In this document: positions 32,855 through 33,102 of the stretch, in pieces
Layout of the letters: each line of letters starts with the position of its first letter
How positions within the stretch are numbered: the first letter of the stretch is position 1
Origin: Roseivirga sp. UBA6061
GTDB taxonomy: Bacteria; Bacteroidota; Bacteroidia; Cytophagales; Cyclobacteriaceae
Assembly (NCBI GenBank): GCA_002427745.1
Contig: DIYF01000176.1
Location: 479-33,580, forward strand
Direction of reading: 5' to 3'
Length of the DNA: 33,102 nt
The notes under the pieces: generated by a model
The model's input: only the letters and a program-made list of their open reading frames with translations
Database searches by the model: none
What the model was told of the DNA's origin: nothing
Made by a program: the position numbers and the translations under genes

Positions 32855-32972
32855 GATCTCAGTTTATGCAAAAAAATGAAGGCTTGCAAGATAAAGAAAA
32901 AGGCCTTTTTAACACGCGGAAAATGGCTGTAGAAAGAGATTGAAAAAATATTTAGATAATTTGGTTCAAGTG

Positions 32973-33003
32973 TTTGCAAAAATCGAATCCAGTATTACCT
33001 TTG
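32973..33003 (+). promoter_or_regulatory. Bacteroidetes promoter of tRNA-Val
   Basis: TTTG at 32973-32976, exactly 19 bases, then TACCTTTG at 32996-33003: a full match to TTTG-N19-TAnnTTTG. It lies 17 bases before the tRNA, so transcription should start a few bases ahead of the mature 5' end. Confidence 0.85.
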
Positions 33004-33020
33004 CACACCCAAACAATGAA

Positions 33021-33095
33021 GGGCGCTTAGCTCAGTTGGTTCAGAGCACCTCGTTTACACCGAGGGGGTCGGGGGTTCGAATCCCTCAGCGCCCA
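33021..33095 (+). tRNA. tRNA-Val (anticodon UAC)
   Basis: A complete cloverleaf: acceptor GGGCGCT pairs with AGCGCCC (33088-33094), D arm GCTC/GAGC, anticodon stem CCTCG/CGAGG around loop TTTACAC (anticodon TAC, reading GUA), T arm GGGGG-TTCGAAT-CCCTC with one G-T pair, and discriminator A at 33095. The CCA end is not encoded. The promoter is directly upstream. Confidence 0.96.
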
Positions 33096-33102
33096 CAAAA
33101 GA

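Noticed and set aside
1..33102. Mobile elements, CRISPR arrays, phage or toxin-antitoxin genes.
   Set aside because: I found no transposase, integrase, repeat-spacer array or toxin-antitoxin pair; codon use looks even and gene order is that of a normal chromosome.

Overview
The window comes from a chromosome of the phylum Bacteroidota, most likely a Cytophagia-type marine or soil bacterium. The signs are a type IX secretion (T9SS) C-terminal sorting domain, a sigma/FecR/TonB-receptor locus with STN and carboxypeptidase-regulatory-like domains, a DUF4221 lipoprotein, promoters of the Bacteroidetes form TTTG-N19-TAnnTTTG, and weak or absent Shine-Dalgarno sequences. I see no insertion sequence, CRISPR array, phage gene or rRNA.

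Layout. (1) 1-5223, plus strand: the distal end of the ribosomal protein operon, rplO(partial)-secY-infA-rpmJ-rpsM-rpsK-rpsD-rpoA-rplQ, closed by a strong bidirectional terminator. (2) 5278-7132, minus: a three-gene envelope cassette of a small secreted two-cysteine peptide, a DUF4221 lipoprotein and a CxxC thioredoxin-like protein, followed by a lone outer-membrane beta-barrel gene (7462-8112). (3) 8174-15838, minus: a stress and light-damage block. It has three different photolyase/cryptochrome genes plus a DUF2256 zinc-ribbon gene in one tight operon, then an ECF41-type sigma factor, then an azoreductase-cupin pair and an aldo/keto reductase. (4) 15908-19769, minus: a secreted esterase-like protein, an OsmC protein, an MddA-like methanethiol S-methyltransferase and an AraC regulator. 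(5) 19998-22961: an orphan hypothetical with a strong terminator, a TerB-like protein, and a methionine aminotransferase/omega-amidase pair. (6) 22962-27597: a large FG-GAP/T9SS secreted protein translationally coupled to a small unknown, divergent from murF and a DUF2461 gene. (7) 27734-32854, minus: a cell-surface signalling operon of ECF sigma, FecR, TonB-dependent receptor and a second FecR. (8) A tRNA-Val(UAC) with a textbook Bacteroidetes promoter at the right edge.

The most informative signal is regulatory. The ECF41 sigma gene and the azoreductase gene each carry TGTCACA-N16-TGTC at promoter distance, with matching sequence upstream. This fits the published ECF41 target motif and predicts an autoregulated redox unit directly downstream of the photolyase operon. 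The sigma gene's copy is overlapped by a perfect 8-bp inverted repeat, a possible operator. Also worth attention are the peptide/DUF4221/CxxC cassette and the one-sigma, two-FecR arrangement.
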